Below, piece after piece: positions 28,154 to 38,106 of a stretch of 64,000 nt of DNA (positions within the stretch are counted from its first letter, which is position 1; each line of letters starts with the position of its first letter). Source of the stretch: Woeseia sp. (lineage in GTDB: Bacteria; Pseudomonadota; Gammaproteobacteria; Steroidobacterales; UBA11654). A program made the position numbers and the translations under genes. A model generated the notes under the pieces. That model was not told where the DNA came from, searched no databases, and worked only from the letters and a program-made list of their open reading frames with translations. The stretch lies in the NCBI GenBank assembly GCA_019653755.1, contig BPCL01000002.1, forward strand, positions 89,519 through 153,518. Reading direction: 5' to 3'.

Positions 28154-29529
28154 ATGACAAGTCTCGATCAATTAAACCATTTTCTGGAGTCGAATCCTGA
28201 TCTTGAAATATTAGAGCTTTTGGTTCCGGACATGAACGGAATTATTCGAGGTAAGCGCTTGGATGTCTCAGAGGCAAAAAGCTTATTCAGTAAAGGTATT
28301 AATTTTCCAGCAGCCACACATCTACTTGATTCTAGTGGTAATGTTATCGACGGCATAGTTTTGGGAACCGATGATGGGGATCCCGATGTTACAGCAAAAC
28401 CAGTCGCCAACTCATTGAGTCCAATCCCTTGGCTGGATAAACCTGCGGCTCAAGTTATGATCACCATGCTTGATGAGAACGCTGAACCCTATGCAAACGA
28501 GAGTCGAAATATTCTTCGAAACGTCATCAAAAAATTTGAAGCAGAAGGGCTGAGAGCAACCGTCGCAGTCGAATTAGAGTTCTACTTGATTCAAGATAAA
28601 GACGCTTTAAGTATTAACCCAAGGCACGGACCTGTGCCTGGGACAATCCTGCAAGATGAAGGACCACAAGTTTATTCTATGGAGGATTTAAGAGAGTTAG
28701 ATCCATTTTTTAATCAGTTAAAAGAAACATGTAAGGCTCAGAATATCCCAATGGGCACAACCATCTCAGAATTTTCAAGAGGCCAGTTTGAAACCAACCT
28801 TCATCATATTGATGACCCGTTATTAGCAGCTGATCATGCAATCTTGTTAAGACGAGCAGTTCGTGAAACAGCTAAGTCGTTTGATATGGGCGCCACATTT
28901 ATGGCCCTAAACCCTTTATGGAGACAGCAGGTTCTGGAATGCATATTCACATCAGTCTCAAAAATGAAACTGGCGATCTCATGTTTGAACTGGACTCCAA
29001 TCAAGACTCAGGTTTTAATCAAAATGTTGAGCATGCTGTGGGAGGTCTAGCACAAACCATGGAAGAGGGGATGGCAATATTTTGCCCAAATGCCAATTCT
29101 TACCGTCGTTTTCAACCCGGATTTTTTGCTCCAATAACTCCCAATTGGGGACCCAATCACCGAAACCTCTCAATTCGTATTCCCTTATCTGATCCTCAAA
29201 ACGTCAGAATTGAACACCGAGCTGCGGGTGCTGATGCTAATCCTTACTTGGTTATGGCTTGTGTCTTAGCGGGTATTCATCAAGGGGTTTTGCAAATAAA
29301 GTTAATCCACCAAAAATGATTCCTGAAGGAGAGGTAATTGATCCAGAGATAACCTTACCTATTAAGTGGGACAAGTCGTTGGATGCTTTTGAAAGCGGGT
29401 CAATCTTAAAACAATATCTCGGTAGGGGATTATAGTGATCTTTTTTTAAGATCTAGACGCTGTGAGATGGATCGCTTTAATGCACAGATCAGCAACAAAG
29501 ACTTTGAGTGGTATTTGAGATCTATCTAG
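28154..29529 (+). CDS. Gamma-glutamylpolyamine synthetase, PuuA-like glutamine synthetase (frameshifted)
   Basis: Rebuilt protein of about 458 residues, normal for PuuA. Start ATG 28154 (MTSLDQLNHF). Motifs: 'DMNGIIRGKRL', 'VAVELEFYLI' (metal and ATP Glu), 'RGQFETNLHH', 'AGSGMHIHISL' (conserved His), 'NSYRRFQPG' and 'EHRAAGADANPYLVMA'. It has frame breaks near 28911 ('ctaaaccc'), near 29288, and near 29440 in a seven-T run. The C-terminus, 'EMDRFNAQISNKDFEWYLR', is readable only after the last shift and ends at 29529. Enzymes of this branch ligate glutamate to putrescine or other amines with ATP. Glutamylmethylamide synthetase is an alternative, but no N-methylglutamate synthase is seen. It is the last gene of the operon. 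Confidence 0.87.
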
Positions 29530-29553
29530 ATGCTCTTTGCACCATTTCATCAA

Positions 29554-31071
29554 TCATAATTTTACAAAAATCACTTTCCAGCTTTTGGGTGAATTTTCCA
29601 ATGATTGATCAAGGATCAGATAATTCTCTTCAACCCCAAATTCTTTCCAGGTTGGATTATTAATTGAGTTGGGTGTTCCCTTCTTTGCAAATTCAACCCA
29701 GTATTCCATCATTGCTTTAGGGGAGCTTTAATGTCGTCTTCATTCGTTGGCAGCCATTCATCATGGGTATCAAATACATAGGGGATCTCTGCGCCATGAT
29801 AAGAGAGTATCTTTTCACTGCCTTCTCGCCTACGAGTAAAATGGTATTGGTAGACGTTGTTTCCATTTTTAGCTAAGGATCTTGCGATAAAGACCGACGG
29901 ACAGAGGGTTACTTGATTTGTTGTTAGATGATCCATTGCCAGTCTTGGATCTTCTAGATCAAGCAATGCAAGCAATGTATCTTTGTGCTCTGGATAATAG
30001 CGTTCTATAAGCTTATCGATATCATTTGCTGTTACATTTTCATCGATATACATATAATCCTCATTTTTATTACTGCCGATTATCAAATCAATATTGTTGA
30101 AAGACCCTTCTTCCAAAAGTTGAGTTAGATTGTTGGGTATCAATTCACCATCAATGTTAGGCCCGAAAGGATGACCAAGACTTGCTGAAGCAGAGAGGAT
30201 TGTCTCGGCAGGAAGATTTTTCATGGTTTGCAAATTTTGAACACCTAATAGAGTCTGTGCGGTGGTGCCAAGCTCTTCGGATTTATTTTTTGATGTCCAA
30301 TCAAAAAGATTATAGGCACCACTTTGTATAATGCCTCTCTTAAATAAGCCCCTGCCCTTAGGCGAAGCCATCAAATAGGACACATGAGCTCCACCAGCAG
30401 ATTCACCAAAATAAGTTATATTCTCAGGATCTCCACCATAAAATGAAATGTGATCCTTCACCCATTGCAGGGCCACCATTTCATCTTCAAGACCAAAATT
30501 ACCGGTTTGATCGGATAGCTCTGGGTGCATAAAGAACCCAAAGATATTTAATCTATAATTAATAGAGACCACCACCACATCCTGCTTGGCCAAATGATGG
30601 CCTAAATAGTTGGGTTCGTAAGACCAGCCTCCAGTGTCAGCACCTCCGTGCACCCACACCATAACCGGCTTCTTGCTTTTTGATCAAGCGAATTTGTCCA
30701 TATGTTCAGATAAAGACAATCTTCACCGACCGCTTCGACGTGGTCAAACACAGAACGAGGGTTGCCGAATAATTCTGCAACATCTTTGTACCAAACAGTG
30801 GAATATTCATCTTGCATGCATGCTGGTTTAAAGCTTTCTGCGTTAATAACTTTTGGAGATGAGGAGAGTGGGGCAGGCGATTGCCATCGTAATTCTCCAA
30901 TCGGCGGTTGTGCATAGGGTATGCCTCTGAAGATAAACAATTCATTCTCATTATCGAACTTGCCTCTAATTTGTGAATCATGCAGATTGACGATACCCCA
31001 ACTTCAGTGAGGTTCGCTTTTATTGGAACGCACAGCAGGATAAGGAGAAGAATTGAATGAATCTGCCTCAT
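29554..31071 (-). CDS. Secreted type-B carboxylesterase (frameshifted)
   Basis: Rebuilt protein of about 505 residues. The signal peptide is at the N-terminus ('MRQIHSILLLILLCVPIKA', start 31071). Family landmarks follow in order: 'FRGIPYAQPPIGELRW', 'EDCLYLNIWT', the glycine turn 'MVWVHGGADTGGW', the nucleophile Ser in 'FGESAGGAHVSYLM' and the His in 'LSYHGAEIPYVFD'. Frame breaks occur near 30980, 30670 and 29712; the last one hides the true end, which reads on to 'WKVIFVKL' and a stop at 29554. It hydrolyses esters in the periplasm or outside the cell. It lies 2 bases after the zinc-type oxidoreductase gene and converges on the PuuA-like gene, 24 bases away. Confidence 0.87.
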
Positions 31072-31073
31072 AC

Positions 31074-32056
31074 TTAATCGATAGTTATAATAACGTTACC
31101 AATAACAGATCCTGCTTCCACAGCTTTGTGGGCATCAATGATGCTTGGCAAAGGAAAAGATTCAGCAATGATTGGATTAAGAGCATTATCATTGAGAGCG
31201 GCGGTGATGCCTTCGTTGATCTTAGCTCGATCGCTTTCTGGAACGATGTAGATAAGATAGGTGTTCAATGTTACACCCTTGAACATCAAGTCATAAAAGG
31301 GAACAGAAGGATTGGCTCGGCAACAGAGCCGTAAGAGGCAATGACACCATTGTTTTTGATGACATGTTGACTCACAGAGAGGTTTCCACCAAATTCCACT
31401 TCAAGTATTCGATCAACCCCATCACCTTTTGTAAAATCGTTAACTGCTTCTATGACATCATCGGTTTTATAATTAATCACCAGGTCCGCTCCAGCTGTTT
31501 TTGCTGCTGTTGCTTTGTCATCGCCGCTAACAGTGGTGATAACGTTAGCACCTGACCATTTAGCCAGTTGAATACCCAAGTGACCAACAGCTCCAGCACC
31601 TCCTGTAATTAATATATTTTGATCGTTAACAGAACCATCACAGAAAATTCCATAAAAAGCTGTTGCAGCAGGTATTCCTAAGCAGGCAGCGGTCTCAAAC
31701 GAAGTGCTATCAGGCATACTAACCGCTTGGTTTGATGGCAGTGTGATTAACTCAGCACAAGTTCCATGTGCTCTACCAAAGGCTCCATTCCAAATCCATA
31801 CGCGTTCACCAATTCTATCTTTGCTCACCCCTTCACCCACTGCTGTAATCACACCACCACCATCTGAATGAGGGATGATTTTTGGAAATTGCAACTCACC
31901 TCTAGCCCCAGCTCTGGTTTTAACATCCGAAGGGTTAACACCCGATGTTTTCATTTGAACGAGGACATCACCTTGACCCGGCGAAGGATTGTCTATTTCT
32001 CCAACTTGAAGAACTTCGTCTGCTGAACCGATTGTTTCATACCATGCTGCTTGCAT
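31074..32056 (-). CDS. MDR-superfamily quinone oxidoreductase/alcohol dehydrogenase (frameshifted)
   Basis: Rebuilt protein of about 327 residues: GroES-like N-domain ('VLVQMKTSGVNPSDVKTRAG') and Rossmann domain with the NADPH motif 'ITGGAGAVGHLGIQLAKWSG'. The zinc-ligand Cys residues of true alcohol dehydrogenases are absent, so it belongs to the zeta-crystallin or NADPH:quinone reductase branch. The frame breaks near 31310, after 'SYGSVAEP', and continues as 'VPFYDLMFKGVTLNTYLI'. It lies 1 base after the SDR gene and 2 bases before the esterase, in one operon. Confidence 0.87.
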
Positions 32057-32057
32057 T

Positions 32058-32853
32058 TTATTCCTCTTCGATTTCGATCATTGATAGGTTTTCTGTGTGA
32101 CCGTCAATGACAAGCATTTGTCCTGTGATTCTTTTTGCCAATGGCGACAACAAATATACTATCATCCCCACAATCTCTTCTGCATCAATAAAACTCTTCA
32201 AAGATGTTTGACTCAGATAGACAGCTTTGATTTTCTCTGGTGTCGTATTTCGATATTTAGCTTCTCGTTTTATCACTTGCTCAATGCGCTCTCCATTGAC
32301 CGAACTAGGACAAATGGTATTAATACGAATATTGTCTTCCCCATATTCCATAGCCCAAATGTTTTTTGTTAGTCCGATCAAGCCCCATTTCGTGGCTGAG
32401 TAAGAGGATCGAAGCGGTGTTCCCATGAACGATGATGTTGAACCAATATTTATAATGGATCCTCCACCCGCTGATTTTAAAAGAGGGATTGCTGACTTGC
32501 TACAAAGGAAGGTCCCGTTTAGATTTACGTTTAATGTGTTTTGCCAGTCATCAAAATTAGTGTCCTCTAGTTTAGCTGACGGTCCAGCTACACCAGCGTT
32601 GTTAATCAGAGCATTGATGTCTCCAAAGTTGTTTTTAATTTCATCAAAAGGGATAAGACTTCTTTCTCATCTGAAACATCGGCCTTCATGGCCATCACTT
32701 CAGGGTTCTCTTTTGAGAATTGATCCAGAGCTGCCTGATCTTTATCGCAGATAATCACCTTGGCACCAGTTCCTGAGAGAGTATGAGCAATCTCAGCTCC
32801 AATCCCTGATGCGCCTGCAGTGATCACTATTTTTAAGTTTTTAATATGTCCAT
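32058..32853 (-). CDS. Short-chain dehydrogenase/reductase (frameshifted)
   Basis: Rebuilt SDR of about 265 residues. The ATG is at 32853, overlapping the stop of the thioredoxin-like gene (TAATG). The cofactor motif 'ITAGASGIGAEIAHTL' follows a shift near 32838, and 'INNAGVAGPSAKL' and the catalytic Tyr-x3-Lys 'YSATKWGLIGLTK' come after a second shift near 32650. The C-terminus ends with the usual 'GQMLVIDGH'-type strand. It is a soluble NAD(P)-dependent dehydrogenase with no signal peptide; its substrate is unknown. Translation is probably coupled to the gene before it. Confidence 0.85.
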
Positions 32854-33316
32854 TAATTTAAAAGAGGTTCAATCTTAACTTTAAGCCATTCAATGAGGTC
32901 CTCACCGCTTAGACTCCTTGCGTTGCCAATTCGCCAGCCAGAGTTGCAAAGATAACTTCTTCATTGGTATTTAAAACAACCAGGGCAGGTATACCTTCGC
33001 TAATAGGGTTCCCATAGCGTTCAGCTATATCAAGATTCTTATCCCATTCTCCTACATCCACAGTAACGACTATAAAACGCTGATCTAACCAATCTCTGAT
33101 ATCCTTTCTTGTAAAATACTCACCAAGAGTTCTGCAATCTGGGCACCAGTTTCCTCCCATTGTAAGCAAGATATGTCTTTCAGATTCGTCAGCTAGTTTT
33201 ATAGCATTTGCAATATCCTTATATGCATCAGCTGTTTCATCGTAAGGTCGATAATCAGATAGTGCCCAGCTATTGAAGCTGAATAGTAGTAATGAGATAA
33301 GAAATAGTTTTTTCAT
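32853..33316 (-). CDS. Periplasmic thioredoxin-like protein, copy A (frameshifted near end)
   Basis: About 154 residues with signal peptide 'MKKLFLISLLLFSFNSWA' and a thioredoxin-fold active site 'GGNWCPDCRTLGEYF' (C-P-D-C), as in thiol-disulfide or DUF255-like thioredoxins. The frame breaks near 32922; the real C-terminus reads 'SLSGEDLIEWLKVKIEP' and stops at 32853, overlapping the SDR start. It probably acts on disulfides in the periplasm. The gene is part of a tandem duplication; a near-identical but truncated copy lies at 33841-34232. Confidence 0.82.
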
Positions 33317-33798
33317 TTATAGCTTTTCTATATACCCACTTGTTTAGTTTAACGAGCTCATTATTTTGTAGCATTCTTGATTATTGATAACTTCCTCTTA
33401 TTAAAATATTTCCACAAGCCTTCTTTTAGATTAAATCTATACTGACCCATATACTTTAATTTTCCAGTCTCATAGAAAACTTTAATTTCGCCATGCCTCA
33501 AATTATTCATTGCGAAACCTTCCCACCATAATTCTTCATTATCATAGTACCTTTAAAAACGCCTTCTAATTTCTTTTAGATAAGTTTCTTGTTCAAATAA
33601 ATTTCCATTTTCATGAAAAGTCATTCTAGAGCCTTCCTTGAGTCCATCTATAGGCTATCTTTTCTTTTATGGCGCCATTGGAGTGAAATAGGATTAATGG
33701 CCCATTAAAGAATTTATTTGGATACTTTTAAATAAGATGCCTCCCTCTTCAATAGGGTCGGCATCATTGTCTGCAAATATATTAAAACTGAACAATAG
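32972..33798 (-). repeat. Tandem duplication, copy A (about 827 bp)
   Basis: Direct repeat of 33889-34721. It covers most of a thioredoxin-like gene and nearly all of a MORN-repeat gene. The copies are about 98% identical, differing by a handful of base changes (for example gtctttc/atttttc near 33175, ggcgccat/ggtgccat near 33682) and several one-base indels. The repeat boundary falls inside the signal-peptide codons of the MORN gene. Confidence 0.9.
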
Positions 33799-33822
33799 GC
33801 TGAATGAGATGAGTTTTTTCAT
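33328..33822 (-). CDS. Secreted MORN-repeat protein, copy A (frameshifted)
   Basis: About 150 residues when rebuilt. The start at 33822 gives a clean signal peptide, 'MKKLISFSLLFSFNIFA'. The body is a series of MORN_2-type 'toxin-antitoxin YwqK-like' repeats of about 22 residues, recognisable as 'LILFHSNGTIKEKLAYKDG', 'MTFHENGNLFEQETYLKG' and 'IKVFYETGKLKYMGQY'. Several one-base shifts relative to copy B (for example near 33393, 33552 and 33580) break the frame. The function of such small secreted proteins is unknown; the repeats form a flat beta-sheet that often binds lipids or protein partners. Confidence 0.65.
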
Positions 33823-33840
33823 TTCTTTGTAGCCTTATTA

Positions 33841-34232
33841 CTAATATAGAAGGACCCAAATTTGCCAACCAAGGCAAAAAATAGGGATTAAAACAACCAG
33901 GGCAGGTATACCTTCGCTAATAGGGTTCCCATAGCGTTCAGCTATATCAAGATTCTTATCCCATTCTCCTACATCCACAGAACGACTATAAAACGCTGAT
34001 CTAACCAATCTCTGATATCCTTTCTTGTAAAATACTCACCAAGAGTTCTGCAATCTGGGCACCAGTTTCCTCCCATTGTAAGCAAGATATATTTTTCAGA
34101 TTCGTCAGCTAGTTTTATAGCATTTGCAATATCCTTATATGCATCAGCTGTTTCATCGTAAGGTCTATAATCAGATAGTGCCCAGCTATTGAAGCTGAAT
34201 AGTAGTAATGAGATAAGAAATAGTTTTTTCAT
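33841..34232 (-). pseudogene. Thioredoxin-like protein, copy B, 3'-truncated by the duplication
   Basis: It repeats copy A from the signal peptide ('MKKLFLISLLLFSFNSWA') through the C-P-D-C active site. A missing T near 33980 shifts the frame, and even when corrected the homology stops at 33889. There the sequence runs into the spacer and ends at a TAG at 33841-33843, replacing about 45 normal C-terminal residues with an unrelated hydrophobic tail. It is likely non-functional or a folding fragment. Confidence 0.75.
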
Positions 34233-34721
34233 TTATAGCTTCTCTATATGCCACACTTGTTTAGTTTAACGAGCTCATTATTTTGGTAGCATTCTTGATT
34301 ATTGATAACTTCCTCTTCATTAAAATATTTCCACAAGCCTTCTTTTAGATTAAATCTATACTGACCCATATACTTTAATTTTCCAGTTTCATAGAAAACT
34401 TTAATTTCGCCATGCCTCAAATTATTCATTGCGAAACCTTCCCACCATAATTCTTCATTATCATAGTACCCTTTAAAAACGCCTTCTAATTTCCCTTTTA
34501 GATAAGTTTCTTGTTCAAATAAATTTCCATTTTCATGAAAAGTCATTCTAGAGCCTTCTTTGAGTCCATCCTTATAGGCTAGCTTTTCTTTTATGGTGCC
34601 ATTGGAGTGAAATAGGATTAATGGCCCATTAAAGAATTTATTTGGATACTCTTTAAATAAGATGCCTCCCTCTTCAATAGGTCGGCATCATTGTCTGCAA
34701 ATAATTAAAACTGAACAATAG
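33889..34721 (-). repeat. Tandem duplication, copy B (about 833 bp)
   Basis: Second copy of the direct repeat at 32972-33798, separated from it by 90 bases (33799-33888). The spacer holds the start of MORN copy A and about 65 bases without a recognisable gene. No transposase, inverted terminal repeats or target duplication frame the copies, so this looks like simple unequal recombination or an assembly duplication, not a mobile element. Confidence 0.9.
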
Positions 34722-34743
34722 TGCTATATAAGGAATTTTTCAT
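34244..34743 (-). CDS. Secreted MORN-repeat protein, copy B (start region frameshifted)
   Basis: The last 101 codons are intact ('MTFHENGNLFEQETYLKGK' through 'NELVKLNKCGI', stop 34244) and hold at least three MORN_2 repeats. The upstream part matches copy A but is broken by shifts near 34680 and 34710. The first codons (ATG 34743) encode a different signal-peptide sequence from copy A, so the two genes have their own starts. It lies 11 bases before thioredoxin copy B on the same strand. Confidence 0.7.
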
Positions 34744-34803
34744 TTATTTCATCCATTTGATTTAACTTCAAAGATGATCTTTTCATTTTTTCATCTTTAT
34801 CAT

Positions 34804-35136
34804 TCATTTTTCAAGTTTTTTTTTGGCATTTAAACCAAAGATGAACTTACCTGTCCATTTTTTTGCTTCCTTTATCTCTTCTTTTGTTTCCTTGTTATCG
34901 ACGATGAGGCACCTAAAAGAACCTTCTTTGATTTTATTGGCAAAAATAACATCCAAGAGAGAGCCTACATTAACTTTTTCAATATAGCATGCTGACATAG
35001 CTTGACACTCCTCTTTCGTTTCAAATCGACCGATATATCTGGATTCGTTAACTGGAGTATCGATATAAGCAGACCATTCCTGAGCCCAAGCATTAAAGCT
35101 GAGCAAGAGTACTGATATGAGTGCGAGGTGTTTCAT
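34804..35136 (-). CDS. Small secreted protein of unknown function
   Basis: 110 residues from ATG 35136 (the open frame reaches back to 35181, but only this start gives a signal peptide, 'MKHLALISVLLLSFNAWA'). The mature part has three Cys residues, including 'ECQAMSACYIEK', and a Lys-rich end. I do not recognise a family. Its ATG overlaps the stop of the lipoprotein gene before it (ATGA), so the two are translationally coupled in a run of small exported proteins. Confidence 0.75.
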   Translation of the reverse strand: MKHLALISVLLLSFNAWAQEWSAYIDTPVNESRYIGRFETKEECQAMSACYIEKVNVGSLLDVIFANKIKEGSFRCLIVDNKETKEEIKEAKKWTGKFIFGLNAKKKLEK

Positions 35137-35459
35137 TCTTCGACTCCATCTCCTAGCTTTCCTAACACTATTCTTTTGCATTCTTTGTATTCAGGAGACT
35201 CAAATAGGCTATCTGAAAGAACAAGTCTTTCATCAACTACAAAGTTCATGCAGTATCTTGGCAATTGGATCTCTTTCTGTTTTTCTAACCTGTTTTTTGT
35301 TTCCAAACTTTTGCAGGAAGCAACAAGCAGTCCAGATTCATGGAGAGTGTAGTCATTACAGACCGAGAGCGATTGTTCCTGGATCAAACCAGTATTGCTG
35401 GTTTCGATTTCTGCACAAGAAGAGATTAACAGCCCAATAATCACAATGATTTTTTTCAT
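35133..35459 (-). CDS. Small putative lipoprotein
   Basis: 108 residues with a lipoprotein signal: 'MKKIIVIIGLLISSCAEIE', where 'LISSC' is a fair lipobox and Cys15 would be lipidated. The mature protein has further Cys residues and no family I recognise. Its start overlaps the stop of the MORN_2 gene before it (TAATG), and its end overlaps the next gene by 4 bases. It is part of the small-exported-protein operon. Confidence 0.72.
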   Translation of the reverse strand: MKKIIVIIGLLISSCAEIETSNTGLIQEQSLSVCNDYTLHESGLLVASCKSLETKNRLEKQKEIQLPRYCMNFVVDERLVLSDSLFESPEYKECKRIVLGKLGDGVEE

Positions 35460-35815
35460 TATTTATTGGGTTTTATTTTTATTGTTCCGTAGTCGCGAAT
35501 GTGTTCTTTATTCTTTATATCCGAGGCTTTAATTCCATTGCCATACCAATACTGACCAATTAATTTTCCTTTTAAGTCAAAGCTTTTCCATGCTCCTATT
35601 GGTTCACCATTCCTGTATTTTTCTTTTTGTTGCAGTTGTCCATTGTCATAATAATATTCCCAGACTCCAGATTTTTTCCTATCCACTACTTTCCCAGTTA
35701 ATTTTATCTGTCCATTTGAATGGTAGCTGACGAAAGAACCATCAGGTGGCAAGCCATCATCTGTCCAGCCATTGAAACTGAACAAAAATGCTGATATGAG
35801 AATGAGTTTTTTCAT
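35459..35815 (-). CDS. Secreted MORN_2-repeat protein
   Basis: 118 residues: signal peptide 'MKKLILISAFLFSFNGWT', then YwqK-like MORN_2 repeats 'GSFVSYHSNGQIKLTGKVV', 'GVWEYYYDNGQLQQKEKY' and 'GAWKSFDLKGKLIGQYW'. It is related to, but clearly different from, the duplicated MORN genes at 33.3-34.7 kb, so this locus has collected several members. Function unknown. It begins 11 bases after the PmtA-like gene. Confidence 0.8.
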   Translation of the reverse strand: MKKLILISAFLFSFNGWTDDGLPPDGSFVSYHSNGQIKLTGKVVDRKKSGVWEYYYDNGQLQQKEKYRNGEPIGAWKSFDLKGKLIGQYWYGNGIKASDIKNKEHIRDYGTIKIKPNK

Positions 35816-35826
35816 ATTATGAATGG

Positions 35827-36417
35827 CTACTTTTTTATCTGATAAACGTATGCTGGAGGTATATTTTTCATTGTGAATCCAAATAACTCGGAGCTTTTAT
35901 TATATTGGCCCAAAACCTTTTTTGATATTGGGCAACGAACAAAATAGGTAACGATGGAGACGCAACCTTGTGGATGCAGTAGCTTGAAAATATTATCTAA
36001 AATAGACAACTGTTTTTCTTGTTTTATCATCACAAATGGTAGGCTACAAACAATGTGTCTTACTTCACAGATCCCTTGAGCTTGAAGCAATTTCTTTGCA
36101 TTCGAAGCATCTTCTGCAAAGACATTAGCGTTTCTGTATTTATGACTAAGATAGTTGGCAAAGTCTTCATTCTTATCAAGTAGTATTAGCTTATCTTCTG
36201 GAACTTGCCTTTGCAGGATACATTCGGTGATAGCTCCCATCCCTGATCCTAGCTCCAAAATATAACCTTCATCCATTCCTTCAAGATGCGCTGTCATAAG
36301 CTTGCCTGTTTCAGCATTAAAAGGAAACAAGGCTGCGATTTCAGTTGGATTTGCCAATAAATTTTTGTACCAGATACTTTGGTGCTCGAACCTATCCATT
36401 TTAATTATTTTTTTCAT
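35827..36417 (-). CDS. SAM-dependent methyltransferase, PmtA-like
   Basis: 196 residues. SAM-binding motif I is 'ILELGSGMGAITECIL', with the acidic end of strand 2 in 'LILLDKNEDFANYL'. The 'CSLPFVMI' segment and C-terminal 'AYVYQIKK' match the short phospholipid N-methyltransferase (PmtA) group, which methylates phosphatidylethanolamine to phosphatidylcholine precursors; rRNA adenine dimethylase-like enzymes are an alternative. It is cytosolic or peripheral on the inner membrane. Its ATG overlaps the stop of the amidohydrolase gene (ATGA). Confidence 0.75.
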   Translation of the reverse strand: MKKIIKMDRFEHQSIWYKNLLANPTEIAALFPFNAETGKLMTAHLEGMDEGYILELGSGMGAITECILQRQVPEDKLILLDKNEDFANYLSHKYRNANVFAEDASNAKKLLQAQGICEVRHIVCSLPFVMIKQEKQLSILDNIFKLLHPQGCVSIVTYFVRCPISKKVLGQYNKSSELFGFTMKNIPPAYVYQIKK

Positions 36418-37806
36418 AGTTTTTTCCCTTTAGAGATCACTAAATAAATATCTTGAGTGTTACTTATTGAGTCCAATGGATTGCTATTTAGAATCACAAG
36501 ATCTGCCAATTTACCTTCATCAATAGTTCCAATTTGATCTTCAATGTTTAAGAATTCAGCAGGGGTAATGGTGGCCGAACGCAAGACTTCTCTTTGGGTC
36601 ATCCCAGCCTCAAAGAGCAGTTCTAATTCCTTGTGGAGACTATAACCTGGAGTAAGGTATCCAATGGGCGTGTCCGTTCCTGCAATGATTCTCACCCCTT
36701 CCTCATTCATTATTTTGACCAGATCCAAGCTCCATTCATCAAAGATCATATCATTCTCACTGGCACTTTCTCCTGACAATTTATCCGATCCCTCTTGCCA
36801 ATCATCACGAGCTTCTGTTGGTAGATATTGATAAGTTTTCTGCCATTCTGGGTCGGCATAAAATCGCCTTGAATCAAGCGTATTAATGGTGAGCGTTGGT
36901 GTTTGAAAGACACCGAACTCTGCTAATTTCTTAATAATCCTTAAACATCTCTCAGGATCATGATTACCAATTGCATAGTATCTTTGTGAGGAATGTATCT
37001 TTGTTCGGAGAGCTGAACCTGCAATAGCATTTTCATTTTCCAGTTCTTTCCTTCGTTTAGTTAATAGTTCTGGTGCGTCTAGGGAGCAAGCAATATCCAT
37101 GTTTCTAACATGCTGCATGCCGCCAAGACCTGCTTCTATGGCTTCTTCTAAATCAATGCTCAAAGGTATATGTCCGGTGACTCTCAAATTGTTTTTTCTG
37201 GCGATTTGTAACAGCTCTAGATAGGTTTCTTTTGAGAGCATTTCGTAGGATTTGAGAAAGGTGACACCTTTTTCTATCAAGCCATTGACCACATTCTCAA
37301 TATCCGATGTTTCATCAATACCAATAGATAATTCAGGGAAACCAGGCTCCATTCCCTTATAAACTCGATCACGACCATCAATCAATGGTCCGGCATAAAA
37401 AAAGTCTTGGTGTTGAATCAGGATTCGCTTCTATGAAATCTATTGAAGGTCGAAGTTTTTCCATGATAGCTCCAGTGTCTCTAATGCTGGTGATCCCATT
37501 TTTTAGAAATAATCTGAAATAGCTTTCATGATCTATCTCCGGAATAAAGGTTAAATGCACATGAGCATCCCAGAGACCCGGGATCAGGAATTTATCGCTT
37601 CCATCAATGATTTTAAATGATCTTCTTTTTGATCAGGAGTAAAGTTGATTGGAATTAATAATGGATTTTATTTTCCCCGTTTTCAATAAGGACTGTTTGG
37701 TTTGATCGAACAGGATTCTCTGCATCAATCAGAGTAATATTTTCAATAATCAAACCCCCATGAGCAGGGTATCTCCATAGACAGCACAAGACTTAAAATG
37801 ACAGTA
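36414..37806 (-). CDS. Imidazolonepropionase-like amidohydrolase (frameshifted)
   Basis: Rebuilt metal-dependent hydrolase of about 460 residues. Metal ligands: 'DAHVHL' (H-x-H), carboxylated Lys in 'FLKSYEML', His in 'VTGHIP', His in 'MQHVRNMD' and Asp in 'AGTDTPIGYL'. Frame breaks lie near 37380, 37600 and 37650. The exact start is unclear; a hydrophobic stretch 'FTVILSLVLS' near 37790 suggests an export signal, so I give an approximate end at 37806. Relatives are Xaa-Pro dipeptidases and aryldialkylphosphatase-like enzymes. A second member of the same broad family is at 39108. It is 14 bases after the DUF1330 gene. Confidence 0.78.
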
Positions 37807-37820
37807 AATTTTCTATAGCT

Positions 37821-38106
37821 TTATAAACCCTCCGAAATAACAAAGTCTCTAAATGAACAGTCCTTAATATGTACAACGGCATTTTGGTAATCTTCTCCAG
37901 CATATACTGATTGTGCAACTTCATAACTAGGGAATTCAACCAAAACCGTTCTTTCAAGTTTCGCATTCTCTTTATTAACTTGATTGCCACCACGAACTAG
38001 AAATCGACCATCGTTTTTTTTGACAATAGCAGGGAACAGCCTCAGCATACAGCTCAAAGGCTTCCTGATTATGGTAAATGCATCTAACTATCCAATACCC
38101 CTTCAT
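37821..38106 (-). CDS. DUF1330 family protein (frameshifted)
   Basis: About 95 residues when rebuilt: start 38106 with 'MKGYWIVRCIYHNQEAF', a shift near 38040, then the diagnostic 'VKKNDGRFLVRGGNQ' and 'RTVLVEFPSYEVAQSVYAG'. DUF1330 proteins adopt a dimeric alpha-beta barrel (ferredoxin-like) fold; their function is unknown. The start overlaps the end of the beta-propeller gene by 23 bases. Confidence 0.8.

Noticed and set aside
29437..29453. GATCTT-T5-AAGATC palindrome as a terminator or operator
   Set aside because: It lies inside the reconstructed C-terminal coding part of the PuuA-like gene; the T run is more likely an error-prone homopolymer.
33868..33886. TTTGCC/GGCAAA hairpin in the spacer between repeat copies
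   Set aside because: Short stem and no T tract in either transcription direction.
32972..34721. Direct repeats as ends of a mobile element
   Set aside because: The repeats contain ordinary genes; there is no transposase, no inverted ends and no target-site duplication.
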